Positions 1-11,192 are shown, counted from the first letter of the stretch. The stretch: DNA of 64,000 bases from Platanthera guangdongensis (GCA_039583875.1 CM077167.1:153219010-153283009); one strand, 5' to 3'. Numbers and translations are program-made. Notes: a model not told the origin generated them from the sequence alone.

Positions 1-332
1 ATTTTTGGAGCCTGCCATCTAGTGGACTCTCTCATTTCCTTAGATAAAGGATATTTGGATCCAAATCTAAAGAACTTCTCCTCAACTTTGTGTCTAGAGT
101 GGACAATATCACTCTTTCTTGGATCATGTGCCTTCACCCCATTGGTGGAGCACACATTTGATTGATCCTTCTGGAGTGGTGCAAACTTGACAGTTATAGA
201 AGCTGAATTTGCCTTTTGAAACATTGTCCTCTTATCAGGGAATTAAGATTTGAAATGATGATTGATGTGATTAAAACCCAGCTTCCTAGGGACTGGCAAG
301 TTGCAGCTTTTGACAACTAACCCTGTGACTGA
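1..332 (-). pseudogene. Degenerate 3' part of E2 gag region
   Basis: When E3 and one copy of its target duplication are removed, the minus strand runs from the gag coiled coil at 7684 straight into this stretch, reading on through NPSQ-SQG. It then has at least four in-frame stops in about 100 codons. I see no zinc knuckle or protease motif in it. The call rests mainly on continuity across the E3 insertion, because the protein itself is too decayed to recognise. Confidence 0.55.
328..332. repeat. Target-site duplication of E3 (left copy)
   Basis: ACTGA here and ACTGC at 7679-7683 flank the two E3 LTR ends, matching at 4 of 5 bases. Five bases is the usual size for gypsy integrases. The mismatch fits an old insertion, in line with its diverged LTRs. 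Confidence 0.65.
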
Positions 333-1829
333 TGATGCGTGTAAATCATCAAGCGCACCAGTCACACAAGTAATAAAGTTTGGGAATAAATCCCCGAGTG
401 TCGGTCTCTTGCGGAATGCAATTAGCGTAGAGTGGCAACAGTTCAGAAAATATTATTATGAGGGTTATAACTAGAAAAAGTGCAAAAATGGGACTTGAGA
501 GATAGTGGTTGTTTGATCTAATAAACTCAGAAAAGCTATACGGGTCGAATGCACCGCTTCGCAAGGTGAAGTGGGTGTTTCGGCCGCGATGTCGAACTTC
601 GGTTGGGCGAGTGGACACAAAGCTAATGGATGGAAGTGTTCTTGAGTGGAGTGCAATCAGGTATGGCACGGGTATGGAGTGGATGCGGAGTGAGCGAGGC
701 GTATTCACAGACACTACTCACAAGGATAAGAAAAATACTAACATCCCATTAGATATAGAATAAAACTTGATGTTCATTACAATGTAAACCATTCCATACT
801 ACAGAGGAAGAGGAAGAGGAGTAAACAAAAAGAGAGTGAAGATCCACCGCAGGTCGTGACTGGAGTAGCGAGTTGTCAATCCGCTTTCGGGCTCAGTCTA
901 ACGAGGATTCTGGTACCAACGAGCTATCACCTCGAAGGCCTTTAAGTCCGTTCTCTAGGTTATCTTCTTCACCAACTCCGGTGGAAAGCTTGGAGTTGAA
1001 GTCGTCAATGGCCGAGGGCTTCGCCGGAGAGTTTGAAAAGCTTCAGTGAAGTTGGCTATGGACTCCCGATGAAGGTGGAGGTGATGGAGCAGTTGGAGAA
1101 GTGAAATGGCGATTCCCGCGCACTCGCAGATCGCAGCAAATGACAGGCGTTGACCTAAATCGCGGTGCAGGGCCTTAAATACGGAGGCAGCAAAAGCAGT
1201 GTGCACGATCAGTGGCGCACGACTAGTGGTCGTGCGCACAGTAGGTCGATGATCGTGCGCCATTTCCAAATAGACCTACAACAAGGACAAGAATCATCAG
1301 CAAATATGCACACGATCAGTGGCGCATGACCAGTTGTCGTGCGCACTAAATCCAGTGATCGTGCAATTGGCAGGGACAGATTTACAGAAAGCAAGGGGTA
1401 AACGCGCACGAGCAGTAGCGCACGACCAGTGGTCATGCGCACTATGGCCAGTGCTCGTGCGCTTACCCGGGCAAGATTAGGAAAATGAGAATGTAATGCG
1501 CACGATCGGTGGCGCACAACCAGTGGTCGTGCACAGTATTCCTGCATCGTCGAGGGTCTCCCGAGCGATTCCGGAACACTCACACGAACCCTGCACCAGC
1601 AGAAGAAGCAGAAAGGCCACCAAACCTGCACACCACATTCCCAAGACAGGGTTAAAGAACAACAAAAACAAAGAAACACAAGAAGCATACAAAAACGGGC
1701 CTATAGTGCACTTAATCGTGAAATAGGCATGTAAGCAAATATAAGCAATAATGGCTCTCAAGTGTAGTGCTAAGACGATAAAGCTGGCACAGATGAGTCC
1801 AAAAATCAGTGTAAAATGGTAACTCATCA
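333..1829 (-). repeat. E3 3' LTR
   Basis: Direct repeat of 6162-7678. It is the 3' LTR because the polypurine tract abuts its inner end and the element reads on the minus strand. It carries a GC-rich array of palindromes at about 1199-1530. It lacks one array unit that is present in the other LTR near 7360-7382. The position equivalent to the TATA-like site of the right LTR is mutated (about 1177-1186). Confidence 0.9.
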
Positions 1830-1846
1830 CACCCCCAGACTTAACC
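1830..1846 (-). other. E3 polypurine tract
   Basis: Read on the minus strand this is a G-rich tract (AAGTCTGGGGGTG) directly before the LTR start TGATGAG. That is the position where plus-strand DNA synthesis is primed in LTR elements. Confidence 0.8.
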
Positions 1847-3693
1847 ATTTTCACGTCCCGAGCAAATCAGTACTCCGTGGACTAGAAAATAGCTTGCTGG
1901 CTCAGAAATTTCAAAAAGAAGTAAGACGAGAAATCAAATACATCATGGGCATAGAAGATATAGTAGAAAAACATTTTAATTATATGACGTAGTTTAAACT
2001 ATTTGACAGACGTAAATAAATATTGTAATTGCTCAAAATTAGAATGCTGGAGAATCTGGCAATCATGTGTAGGAAGAAAGTAGGCAGGGCACTAAGTTGA
2101 GCATTGCCAAAATTCGGGACTCAGGAGTACCTCCAAAGGAATACACCCATGTCGGGGACCATACGCTTGCACGTTCACACTCTCTCCATGGCGCGGGTTA
2201 GACTCAAGCGTGAATCAGTAGGACTTGTAGGATAAAATGGGGCTTAGGCGACGGCTTGGTAGGCAAAGATAAACATGAAGGCTACACGCAACCAAAGCGA
2301 GCGAATAAAAATCGAAACCAATACAGCCACTTAGAAATGAATGGGGAACACACCCCCAGACTGGGCTTGAAAACCGGGCATGCACACGGCCTAACCCGAC
2401 GAAAATGAAAAAATAGGATGGGGATAGAATTCTCAAAGCAATTCTTTCAGATTTTTCTCTCTCTTTTTTTTTGTTTTCGCTTAGCTACTTTTTATTTCTT
2501 TTCTGTGCTTGCAATCCCCAAACATAGCAATCAACACATGAAAGAATTCAGCACCACCTTAAACGATAGCCACATATCACAACCTTGGCAAAATAGTAAA
2601 TACAAACAAGCTCAAGCATTTGATTGCGATGGTGGGTTTAGCTTCAGGCCTTGGTGAATGTGAGTGGAGCTAAAACAAAGAAGGTGTAGGCACAAATTTG
2701 GCATGCAACGGTTAAAGGGTAGGAAAAGCTAAACAAGGCTCAAACTAGCCAAAATGAGGGCCTACATCATGCTCACGCTTGACTAACCATGCACCAATGC
2801 TTCAAGAGTAGCTTAGGGCAAGTTCTTAGCCACCGAGAAAGATGATCCGTCCGCCCGACTCGAGCAATACGAGTCTAATGGCGGCTACACACATTCCTAC
2901 ATTATCGTTCGATTACTCCAGATTCAGATTTTGAGTAGTACAAACAATATTTACGTCTGCAGAAAAATATAAATCTACGAGCATAAAGAAAAATTAATTC
3001 TATACTACTTCTACACAAACCATGAGTACTCGATTAGGAGCACTACATGAGTTTCGAATTACTCAATCATGAAATCCTAAGCCAACACCACTATTTTAAA
3101 GCTTACACAAAAACAATACAATAGAATCAGGCTGTGCGCGTGGATAAGAGCGCACTCGTGTGGGTGATTCTGTGTGTGCAACAGAGATCAAGAAATAATT
3201 AAACAAGAAACTGGTATGCAACAGAAAGTGTGGTGTAGTGACCACAGGCTTGCTCTCCCCCCCAGACTTAAAGTAGACAACTAGTAAAAATAAGCATTCC
3301 AAATATGATAAATAGCTAGGGTAGGAAGTACCTATGCTCAAAATTGAGCATACCAGTCGTGCAATGAGCTGTCCAAGTGAGGCCAACTTGCCGCACATCA
3401 AATAGTCCTACACCTGCGATTGAAGGGTGCACACCAAACAAAATATTGACACAGAAATATATGCATATATATAAAAAGAACTCAGAACACAACATAGGAC
3501 CAAACGGTCCAACTTGGGTTGTCTCCCGGAAGCCATTTTGTTTACCGTCCTTAAGGTGGACCAAATACCTGTATTAGCAGTTCAAATAGAGAGTTCTTGG
3601 CAGTAAAAAAAAGGAAACAAAATTAAAACTAGAGCAACCAGTGTTCAAAAAGTAGCAAGAAAGAGGAGGGAAAGTGGAATGATGGTAGTGCAA
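1847..3693 (-). other. E3 3' non-coding region with two extra PPT-like motifs
   Basis: No open frame here has retroelement similarity. Two further copies of the polypurine motif occur on the minus strand: AGTCTGGGGGTG at about 2347-2360 and AAGTCTGGGGGGGAG at about 3254-3270. Both closely resemble the terminal tract at 1830-1846. Otherwise the stretch is AT-rich single-copy sequence within the window. Confidence 0.6.
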
Positions 3694-4290
3694 TCAGCTA
3701 TAAGCAGATTTATGGTAAGTCTCTCCGGTGGGATGCGAGAATACGATAGATTTTCTTTTTGCATCGGGAGTAGGCATTGTCCCTTGACTTCGATTGCACT
3801 CTTTCTTGCGCCGGAAGGAAGCGTAGCGCGCTTCGCGTAAATGCTTTTCCTCTTTCAGTTTCTCCACCATGGGAGACTTCCAATGGAGGTAGGCTGTAGG
3901 GTTTCCTGGTGTCGTGGTTTGTGGCGTCATGTCCGGCACCGTGACGGCAACCGGATCTGCCCAAGCTACAGAGCGCTTAACAGAGTTATACAAATTAGTG
4001 TCTAGGGATTTCTCCCGAATAAAACTTGGGTAGCCATGCTCAACAACATAGTTGGCTGGAAGTAGAAAGGAAGCCATAGATTTGGTACACTTAATCTCTT
4101 CTTTGACCAGTAGCTCTTGATTCTCATCTACCTCCTGAGAGAGTCCTGTCTTTGGATTCTCTTCCAGATGTGCTTCCAATGTGGGGAGAACTAAATCTAT
4201 CTTGGTATCTGTGACACTCAGAGAATTGTTATTTTGGATGGGAGAGGAATGTATGGATGTGTTATCGAGGGGGAATCTTCGGTTAGCCAA
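3694..4290 (-). CDS. E3 unknown ORF downstream of protease
   Basis: A 198-codon open frame starts inside the 3' end of the protease ORF, in another frame (overlap 4218-4290), and runs toward the 3' region. The protein is hydrophilic, with an acidic N-terminal half, a Lys/Arg/Glu-rich stretch (VEKLKEEKHLREARYASF) near residues 140-157, and no signal peptide or membrane segment. I do not recognise it. It lacks the RT, RNase H and integrase motifs expected after a protease. It may be the frameshifted continuation of the gag-protease polyprotein or a spacer-encoded ORF. An open frame this long in a decayed element suggests former coding function, but this is weak evidence. Confidence 0.4.
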   Translation of the reverse strand: MANRRFPLDNTSIHSSPIQNNNSLSVTDTKIDLVLPTLEAHLEENPKTGLSQEVDENQELLVKEEIKCTKSMASFLLPANYVVEHGYPSFIREKSLDTNLYNSVKRSVAWADPVAVTVPDMTPQTTTPGNPTAYLHWKSPMVEKLKEEKHLREARYASFRRKKECNRSQGTMPTPDAKRKSIVFSHPTGETYHKSAYS

Positions 4291-4634
4291 GTGACACGGC
4301 CTTTGGAAAAGTCGAGGGATACGCCACTGGCTGTCAGGAATGGGACTCCTAATATAGGAATAGAGTTATTTTCCCTTGGTCCCAAAACCTGAAAGTCAGT
4401 GGTGATACTTTTGCCGTTAACCTCGATTTCAACTTCCCGAACACCTCCCTCAGTGTCAACCAAATTTCCACTTGCTAAGATAAGCGATTTCTGATTTTCA
4501 ATGTCGAATTGTAGGTGCATCTTCGCAACATCTTGCAAAGTGAGGATGTTGCTGGACGCCCCGGAATCGCATAATGCTGGGGTTTCGATGTTATTTATCT
4601 TACAATTGATGACGCGTTCGTTGCGGTTTCCCAA
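4218..4634 (-). CDS. E3 aspartic protease (retropepsin-like)
   Basis: This 138-codon ORF encodes a retroviral-type aspartic protease that would cut the gag polyprotein. The catalytic motif is CDSGASSNIL near residue 22, and the second conserved motif is ILGVPFL near residue 94, with a typical spacing of about 70 residues. Hydrophobic-Gly strands lie between them. It follows gag on the minus strand, with a short gap at 4635-4658. The frame is open but ends shortly after the last motif, where a usual polyprotein would continue into RT. The active site is intact by sequence, although gag upstream is broken. Confidence 0.75.
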   Translation of the reverse strand: MGNRNERVINCKINNIETPALCDSGASSNILTLQDVAKMHLQFDIENQKSLILASGNLVDTEGGVREVEIEVNGKSITTDFQVLGPRENNSIPILGVPFLTASGVSLDFSKGRVTWLTEDSPSITHPYIPLPSKITIL

Positions 4635-4658
4635 ATTTTCCTCCCCAAGGCGTTTACC

Positions 4659-5990
4659 TTATTCTTGGGGGTTCTCTTCAGTGTTACTAGGTAAGGTGCC
4701 TTGGGTGCACTCGAAAACCACTTGCACCAAATGGCCCAATTGGGCCTCCAGTTTGTGCATTGAGGCAGCCTGATTTGTCATGTTGGTTTGGGAAATTTCA
4801 ACGAATTTCTCGAACATCTCTTCCAAAGAACTTTTTTTACGACGGGGGGCCCTTGCGAATAATTCGGTTGAGGCGGCCTCGGTTGGCTTTCGGAGGCATA
4901 CGCATCGTTTTGATGCTGCCCCGGTTGCCATCTTTGGCCAGATGCGTTATGATTCCACAAAACGTTGGGGTGGTTTCTCACCCCCGGGTTGTATGTATTC
5001 CCGTAAGGCACTCCCCTGTTTTGATTGGCTACAAAATTAACTGACTCATTCATAAATGAAGATTCGTCTGGTACCTCAACTCCTAAGCTTTCAAAGTTGT
5101 GGTGGTCGGTGCTTCCGCACCCTTGGCATGAGATTGCCATCACTAGGGCAGCGGGAGCAGGCTTGGGGATATCCACGGCAAATACTCCACTTGTGCTTCG
5201 TGGGATGTTTCTTCCAGCGGTCCAGTAAGAACTGTGGGTGGCGGTGTCTTGTAAGACTCTCAGAGCATCATTTGGAGCAAGATTCATGATTGTTCCTCCA
5301 GAGGCGGCATCGATCATGGCTCGATGGTGGGGATCAATAGCGAAGTAGAAACTTTCAACGAGGTTCCACGTTTGGAATGCATGATTCGGGTACTTCCTCA
5401 GCAGCTCGTTGAAACGCTCCCAAACTTCGACTAAACTTTCTTGATCGGCTTGCCGGAAGTTGGCTATTGCGCGCCTCATGCTCACGATCTGATCCACCGG
5501 ATGGAACTTATCTAGGAATTTTGTGGTCAAAGCCTCCCAGGTGGTGGCTATTCCAGGTGGGAGGGAGTGAAGCCATGTCTTGGCTTTGTCCCTTAATGAA
5601 AAAGGGAAGAGGCGAAGCTTGACTATTTCGTCTGGGATTCCAGCGTAGCGGAACGTGGCACAGATTTCGGAGAATTCTGTAAGGTGAAGATGGGCGTCTT
5701 AAGTGGCCATTCCAGAGAACTGAGTGTTGTTCCGAATGATATTCAGAATAGCTGTTTTAATCTCAAACTGTGGTTGGTGATAGCAGGTCCGAAACCAGGG
5801 TATATGCTCCCGACAGTAGGTGTAGTATAATCCCTCATGGTGCGGACCTGGGGAGGGTTCACTTCATTTTTGTCGCCATTTCTGTCGCCATGAAGTATCC
5901 CTCCAACTCGGTTGCCTGCATCAATATTCAGCTAGTCTCCCATTCGGGCTAAAGTGATGGTTGTGGCGCGTCTTCGCGCTAGGATAGTAC
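4659..5990 (-). pseudogene. gag: E3 gag (Athila/Tat type), broken
   Basis: This is the capsid/nucleocapsid polyprotein. The gypsy gag core is visible: KLRLFPFSLRDKAKTWL near 5600, then KFLDKFHP, then the ERFNELLRKYP block near 5400. The C-terminal part (4659-4931) has SSLEEMFEKFVE and GTLPSNTEENPQE, typical of Athila/Tat gag. Breaks: a one-base frameshift near 5770, an in-frame TAA near 5700 (codon after GMAT), and a frameshift near 4840 that separates the 250-codon ORF 4778-5530 from the C-terminal ORF. The start near 5990 is approximate. No intact CCHC knuckle was found. It aligns by eye with the E4 gag. Confidence 0.8.
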
Positions 5991-6138
5991 GTTCGATCTC
6001 CGGGTCATAGGCGACAAAATCTCTTGTAGCTCGGACCTACATTCACTGCGTCAAACACAATCGAAGGAAACAATAGTCAAAAACACTAATTCTTATAACA
6101 ATATTTTCAGTCATCCTGAGTCGATCTACAGTTGCATT

Positions 6139-6155
6139 CCCCGACAACGACGCCA
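6139..6155 (-). other. E3 primer binding site (tRNA-Asp)
   Basis: On the minus strand this reads TGGCGTCGTTGTCGGGG. It matches the complement of the 3' end of plant tRNA-Asp(GTC) at 15 of 17 positions. Both mismatches are C to T at the outer C of CCG. It lies 6 bases inside the right LTR, which fixes that LTR as the 5' LTR and the element as minus-strand. Confidence 0.85.
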
Positions 6156-7000
6156 AAAACTTGATGTGTGTAAATCAGCAAGTGCACCGGTTGCACAAGT
6201 ATGAAAGTTTGGGAATAAATCCCCGAGTGTCGATCTCTTGAGGAATGCAATTAGCGTTAGTGGCAACAGTTCAGAAAATATTGTTATGAGGGTTATACCT
6301 AGAAAAAGAACAAAAAGGGGACTTGAGAGATATTGGTTGTTTGATTTAATAAACTCGGAAAAGCTATGCGGGTCGAAGGAACCGCTTCGCAAGATGAAGT
6401 GGGTGTTTCGGCCACGATGTCGATCTTCGGTTGGGCGAGTGGACGGAAAGCTAATGGATGGAAGTGTTCTTGAGTGGAGTGCAATCGGGTATGGCACGGG
6501 TATGGAGTGGATGTAGAGTGAGCGAGGCGCATTCACAGACACTACTCACAAGCATAAGAAAAGTACTAACATCCCATTAGATATAGAATAAAACTTGATG
6601 TTCATTACAATGTAAACCATTACATACTATAGAGGAAGTGGAAGAGGAGTAAACCAAAAGAGAGTGAAGATCCACTGCAGGTCGTGGCCGGAGTAGCGAG
6701 TTATGAATCAGCTTCCGGGCTCAGTCCAAGGAGGCTTCCGGTACTAACGAGTTGTCACCTCGAAGGCCTTTAAGTCCATTTTCTAGGTTATCTTCTTCAC
6801 CAACTCCGGTGGAAAGCTTGGAGTTGAAGTCTTCAATGGCCGAGGGCTTCGCCGGAGAGTTTGAAAAGCTTCGGAGAAGTTGGCTATGGACTCCCGACGA
6901 AGGTGGAGGTGATGGAGCCGCTGGAGAAGTGAAATGGAGATTCCCGCGCACTCCTCGATCACATCAAATGACAGGCGTTGACCTAAATCGCGGAGCTGGG

Positions 7001-7014
7001 CCTTAAATATAGAT
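7001..7014 (-). promoter_or_regulatory. Probable TATA box of E3 5' LTR
   Basis: CTATATTTAAGG on the minus strand lies just downstream of the palindrome array and is the best TATA candidate in this LTR. The left LTR copy has lost it. No transcript data support it. Confidence 0.45.
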
Positions 7015-7026
7015 GCAGCAAAAGCA

Positions 7027-7395
7027 GTGCGCACGATCAGTGGCGCACGACCAGTGGTCGTGCGCACTGTCGGTCGATGATCGTGCGCCATTTCCAAATA
7101 GACCTGCAACATGGACAAGAAGCATCAGCAAATATGCACACGATCAGTGGCGCACGACCATTGTTCGTGCACACTAAATCCACTGATCATGCGATTGGCA
7201 GGGACAGATTTACAGAAAGCAAGGGGTAAACGCGCACGAGCAGTGGCGCACGACCAATGGTCATGCGCACTACGGCCAGTGCTCGTGCGCTTACCCGGGC
7301 AGGATTAGGAAAATGAGAATGTAATGCGCATGATTGGTGGCTCACAACTAGTGGTCGTGTGCAATAAGTCCAGTGGTCGTGCGCAGTATTCCTGC
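7027..7395 (-). repeat. GC-rich palindrome array in E3 U3
   Basis: Repeated units of GCGCACGA(C/T)CAGTGG and its complement recur about ten times. The best unit, 7043-7065, has two perfect 11-base arms (GCGCACGACCA and TGGTCGTGCGC) around one base. Several units are separated by 40-60 bases of ordinary sequence. The matching array in the left LTR is at about 1199-1530. The position just upstream of the putative TATA box suggests an enhancer. Confidence 0.75.
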
Positions 7396-7678
7396 ATCGT
7401 CGGGGTCTCCCGAGCAGTTCCGGAACACGCACACGAACCCTGCCCCAGAAGAAGAAGCAGAAAGGCCACCAAATGTGCACACCACATTCCCAAGACAGGG
7501 TTAAAGAACAACAAAAACAAATAAACACAAGAAGCACACAGAAACGGGCCTATAGTGCACTTAATCGTGAAATAGGCATGTAAGAAAATATAAGCAATAA
7601 TGGCTCTCAAGTGTAGTGCTAAGACGATAAAACTGGCCCAGATGAGTCCAAAAATCAGAGTAAAATGTGGACTCATCA

Positions 7679-9430
7679 ACTGCGAAGGGTTAATCACAAT
7701 CCCCAATCTCTCCTTAAACTTTTGTTCCAGATATCTAATATGATTTTTCTTCTCTTCCAGAAGCAAAGTCTGACACTCAAGATTTTTCTTGAGTTCAGAC
7801 AACTCTTCACTTTTCTTATAGAACTCAATAGATTTATTGTTATAAAGAGTTTTATAAGGCATTAGGACTTCTATCTCCTTGGCTTGTCTTTTGACAAGAA
7901 TTATTCTCTTCTTTAGAGCATTTAGGAGTAATCCATACTTGTCAATCAATTGATTGAGATCAGTCTCAGATTCTGAGCAATTTTTATAATAGGATAAAGA
8001 TGCATGAGTATCTGGACTAGTATCATAGTCAGAGGAAGATGCAGAATTGAAAATAGGTTGTGCCTTGATTGATTCTGAATCTGGCTGACTTCTTTCTTCT
8101 TCAGTCATTGCCATCAAACCATGACATCCATAGTCTTCTTCATCCTCCTCATTGTCACTGTCTGAGTGTGACAGAGGGGCCCTGATTCGTATCCTAGCAG
8201 CAAGATATTCCTCCTCTTCTCATGGATCTGCAGCAATAGATATCCGCCCTATATAGGCTTCTTCTTCATCATCTTCAGATTTTGAGGATGAAGAATCTAT
8301 CCAGCTTCTCTCCTTCGTAGCCACAAAGGACTTCTCCTTCTTCTTGCCCTTGTGGTGATGGTGATGCTTTTTCTTCTTCTTCTCATCTTCTTCCTTTCTT
8401 TTGACTGGGCAGTCAGCAATGACATGCCTAGCCTTGCTGCAACAATAACAGATGATATTAGAAGAAATCTATTTACTAGTTTTAGGGACATACCCGTCAT
8501 CCTTGGATGGCTTCCTGTGATAAAAGGATGAAGATGGCCTGCTCCTCTAGTCCATATTCTTTATGAACTTTTGAAATTACCTGGAGAAGGCAGCTAGATC
8601 TTTATCAGACATGTGGTTATCTGATGATCTTGGCTCAGAATTTTCTGAGCTAGATTCAGTTTCCCTCCTTGGTGGTGAGGGAGTCTTTCTCCTGCTTCTT
8701 CTTGGGGCTTATGCCTTGAATATCACAGACTTGTCCTTGGACTCTAATTGGCTGATCTTCTCCTCTTCTTGTCTAGCATCCAGCTGCATTTCATAAGACT
8801 GCAGCTATCTAAAGAGTGTTGGTGGAGAAGTGTCTGCTAGCTTTGCCATTTCCCAAATGGCATAAATCTTGGTATCTCAATCTCTAGTGAGAGAACTAGG
8901 GAACTTTTCATTTAGATCATAGTTGATGAAAACCATACCATAGGTTCTTAGTTCATTAACTGTCCTAAAGAACCTTTCAAAATAGTCAGCAACTTTCTCA
9001 GACTTGCTTTTCCTGAAGGCCTCATACTCTTTATTGAGCATGACTTTCTATCATCTCTAACTTCCTCAGAGCCTTCCATGTATACCACAAGGGTGTCCCA
9101 CATTTCTTTGGAGGTCTTGCAGTGTACAAGATATTGGAAGGTTGAGTCATCAATGACACTTGCTATAATATTTTGTGCCCTTTTGTCCATGGTGGACAGA
9201 ATCACTTCATCTCTGTCCATTTCTGAATATGCCTTAGGCACTCTCTCAGTTGGATCGATGGTGGAAGCCTTTGTGGGGACAAAGGGACCTTCCACTACGG
9301 TTACATCGATCCTAGGGTCAGATGCTTCCATAAATAGTTCGACCCTTTGCTTTCATAGGCCAAATCCATCCTTCCTGCAGATGGGCAGCTTCATGGTCCC
9401 TAGCTCCTTATAGTTCATACCTGACCCCAT
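7679..9430 (-). pseudogene. gag: E2 gag (Ty1/copia, SIRE-like), broken and interrupted by E3
   Basis: The start at 9430 (MGSGMNYKELGTMKLP) matches the start of E1 gag (MGSGENHKELGSMKLP). Next come a stop in GL*KQRV and the core FMEASDPRIDVTVVEGPFVP. MDKRAQNIIASVIDDS and KTSKEMWDTL follow (8948-9331). A CCHC knuckle (CYCCSKARHVIADC) lies near 8405-8455, then a His/Lys-rich tract and an acidic tract. A Leu/Glu/Lys-rich coiled coil (7700-8000) leads up to the E3 insertion. Several frameshifts and stops are present. The last frame runs unbroken into E3 LTR sequence, giving a chimeric 270-codon ORF (7305-8117). Confidence 0.85.
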
Positions 9431-9494
9431 GATTTTATCTTATAGCGAACCTTGGAGGTAAACTCAGATTGTTAAATCCTTTTTGAGTAATCTC

Positions 9495-9506
9495 CCTCTG
9501 ATATCA
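9495..9506 (-). other. E2 primer binding site (initiator tRNA-Met)
   Basis: On the minus strand this is TGATATCAGAGG, two changes from the plant initiator tRNA-Met complement TGGTATCAGAGC. It lies two bases inside the LTR end (TGAAAG on the plus strand at 9509), as in E1, E5 relatives and E7. Confidence 0.75.
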
Positions 9507-9508
9507 CT

Positions 9509-9709
9509 TGAAAGTTATTTAACTCAAGGTTAGCTAATCACCTAGGGGGGGTGAATATGTCTTTGAAGTTTTCTTAATTCTTTTGCTATTTTCAAATTAA
9601 ACTATCTAGAGCTTGACCTTAGCACCTGTAATGAATCAGAAAACAAGCACACAACAAACACACGAGGATTTATAGTGGTTCCCCAATTGGGTACATCCAC
9701 TTTCCCTCC
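9509..9709 (-). repeat. E2 5' LTR, inner piece
   Basis: This is the first 201 bases of the E2 LTR in plus coordinates, up to the E4 insertion. It has the hallmark close to the inner LTR end of these copia elements: a CACCTAGG/G-run/TGAATA block. It ends in GGTTCCCCAATTGGG and CATCCACTTTCCC, also present in the E7 LTRs. The rest of the LTR resumes at 17591. Confidence 0.85.
9705..9709. repeat. Target-site duplication of E4 (left copy)
   Basis: CCTCC at 9705-9709 is repeated exactly at 17586-17590, directly outside the E4 LTR ends TGATGACTAG and GGCCCACCA. Confidence 0.9.
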
Positions 9710-11186
9710 TGATGACTAGTTTTAGTCATCGTTTTTGGGTTATTCTAGTAGCTTATTTTCCCAAGTTTTTGTTACAATTATGTGTTTTTTATGCTTGTTA
9801 TGATCTTCTTTTTAATTTAATGTTTATGTTATGTTTTGTGGCTATTTTATATTTTATGTTTAGCTTTATCTATAAATATTTTTATAGCTTGTATGTTATG
9901 TTTAATTTAGTGTTTTATGTTTAATTTTATATTATATGTTTAACGTGTGTTTTATTTTATGTGTTATGTTATTTATATGTTGTATGTTTTATTTATATTA
10001 TGCATTGTATAATCATTAACTAATGTTTGTATTGTTTTGTTTTGTTTTATTTATAGGTCCAAAGTCCAAGCATGGTGCAGCCCACAATTTGCATGGCCGG
10101 CTTCTTCCCAACTTCAAGGTGCAACCCACATTGGTGCAGCCCACATTGATAAAGCCTACATGATGCAGCCCTCAAGCTCCAACCCCACCCCCCCCTTGCC
10201 CCCTCTTCTTCATTCCATTCTAGAACCTTCTCCCTCATCTATAAAAAGAACCCATATTCCATGCTTTTGGAGGATTGAATTTTGGAGAGCAAGTGAAGTG
10301 CTAGTTTAAGTGGAGAGTGCTTGTGAGTGTTAGTTTTATTATTGTGTTAGTTCTCTTTTCAATTAGTGCAAGTTTTTTTCATTAGTGCAAGTTTCCTTTA
10401 TAGCATAGTTTAGTGTTCTTTTTAATATTTTTGTGTACTTCTTTTGCATAATATCAATGAAATTCTTTTCTCTTTATTTTGTTGTTTCCTTTTGCAATAT
10501 GCATAGCTAATTCCATCTTAGCATTTGATCATGAGGAACCATGATTTGAAATGAGAATTATTTTTATTTCATAGTTTTATTTTTGCGTAATTCTACTCGG
10601 TCCTTCTTTGAATAATTATTGTGTCGACTCCGTATTTCCGGTATACAGTAGTAGGCTTATGATCTCATATTCGAGTAGCCGAGAGGCTCGTGGATGTGAA
10701 AGATCACTCAAAGAAGGAAGGAGTTGAATGCAACCCTAGAGATAGGACGACGTAAATCCTCCGGATTGGAGTCAAATCCAATAGTGCGGATCACCTCGAT
10801 AATGCAACTTTAGGCTTCTTTGGTTTGTAAAGAGATTTCGATCGAAGAGTCTATAAGTTAGGAGACCTAATGCTCTAGCGAGATTTTGTCTTATTTTCGG
10901 ATCCGTCACGGCCGAGTTGGATTTGCAAATTTAAAACTATGCCCTTCTATTTTCTCGTTTCATTTCATGGTGAATCAATGATCGAATGCTAGCCTTTTTT
11001 ATATAAGTTTTCGTCTCGCAATTTATCGTTCATTTTACTTCTTAAAAAATTCTCAAAATCCCAATAGTCTTCCGGTAGGATAATAGTTAGAGCGCGAGTA
11101 GAAGTACTTGACAACCCCGTGTTTAAATACGACCTTGGTACTACAATTCGACAGGTACGCTTGCCTGTTCGGGTTTTGGCCCACCA
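9710..11186 (+). repeat. E4 5' LTR (full length)
   Basis: This 1477-base LTR starts TGATGACTAG and ends GGCCCACCA. It holds about 146 bases (roughly 9720-9865) that are missing from the 3' LTR. The U3 includes three to four copies of a GTGCAGCCCACA-like motif at about 10072-10170, just before the TATA box. The 3' end of the LTR directly precedes the primer binding site. Confidence 0.95.
10239..10248 (+). promoter_or_regulatory. TATA box of E4 LTR
   Basis: CTATAAAAAG, identical in the 3' LTR at 16639-16648. It lies downstream of the short GTGCAGCCCACA repeats and fits the U3/R boundary of a plus-strand LTR. Confidence 0.65.
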
Positions 11187-11192
11187 AGTTTT

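Larger units (their letters stand above)
333..7678 (-). mobile_element. E3: non-autonomous Ty3/gypsy element (Athila/Tat type)
   Basis: Two direct repeats, 333-1829 and 6162-7678, begin TGATG and end CATCA. Between them on the minus strand lie a tRNA-Asp primer binding site next to the right LTR, a broken gag, an aspartic protease, a 198-codon ORF of unknown role, and a non-coding 3' region ending in a polypurine tract next to the left LTR. I found no reverse transcriptase, RNase H or integrase. It must therefore have depended on proteins from an autonomous relative. The LTRs differ at about 10 of the first 105 aligned positions, so it is clearly older than E4. Confidence 0.9.
6162..7678 (-). 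repeat. E3 5' LTR
   Basis: This 1517-base LTR is the partner of 333-1829. On the minus strand it begins TGATGAGT and ends CATCA. Upstream of the TATA-like site at about 7001-7014 it carries a palindrome array (about 7027-7395). The inner end adjoins the primer binding site. The outer end joins E2 gag at 7679. Confidence 0.9.

Noticed and set aside
1..332. Host gene exon at the left edge
   Set aside because: The sequence joins E2 gag across the E3 insertion and has several stops.
1209..1854. Cys/Leu-rich minus-strand ORFs in the E3 LTR, resembling membrane proteins
   Set aside because: The equivalent frames in the other LTR differ by frameshift. They are shadows of the LTR palindrome array.
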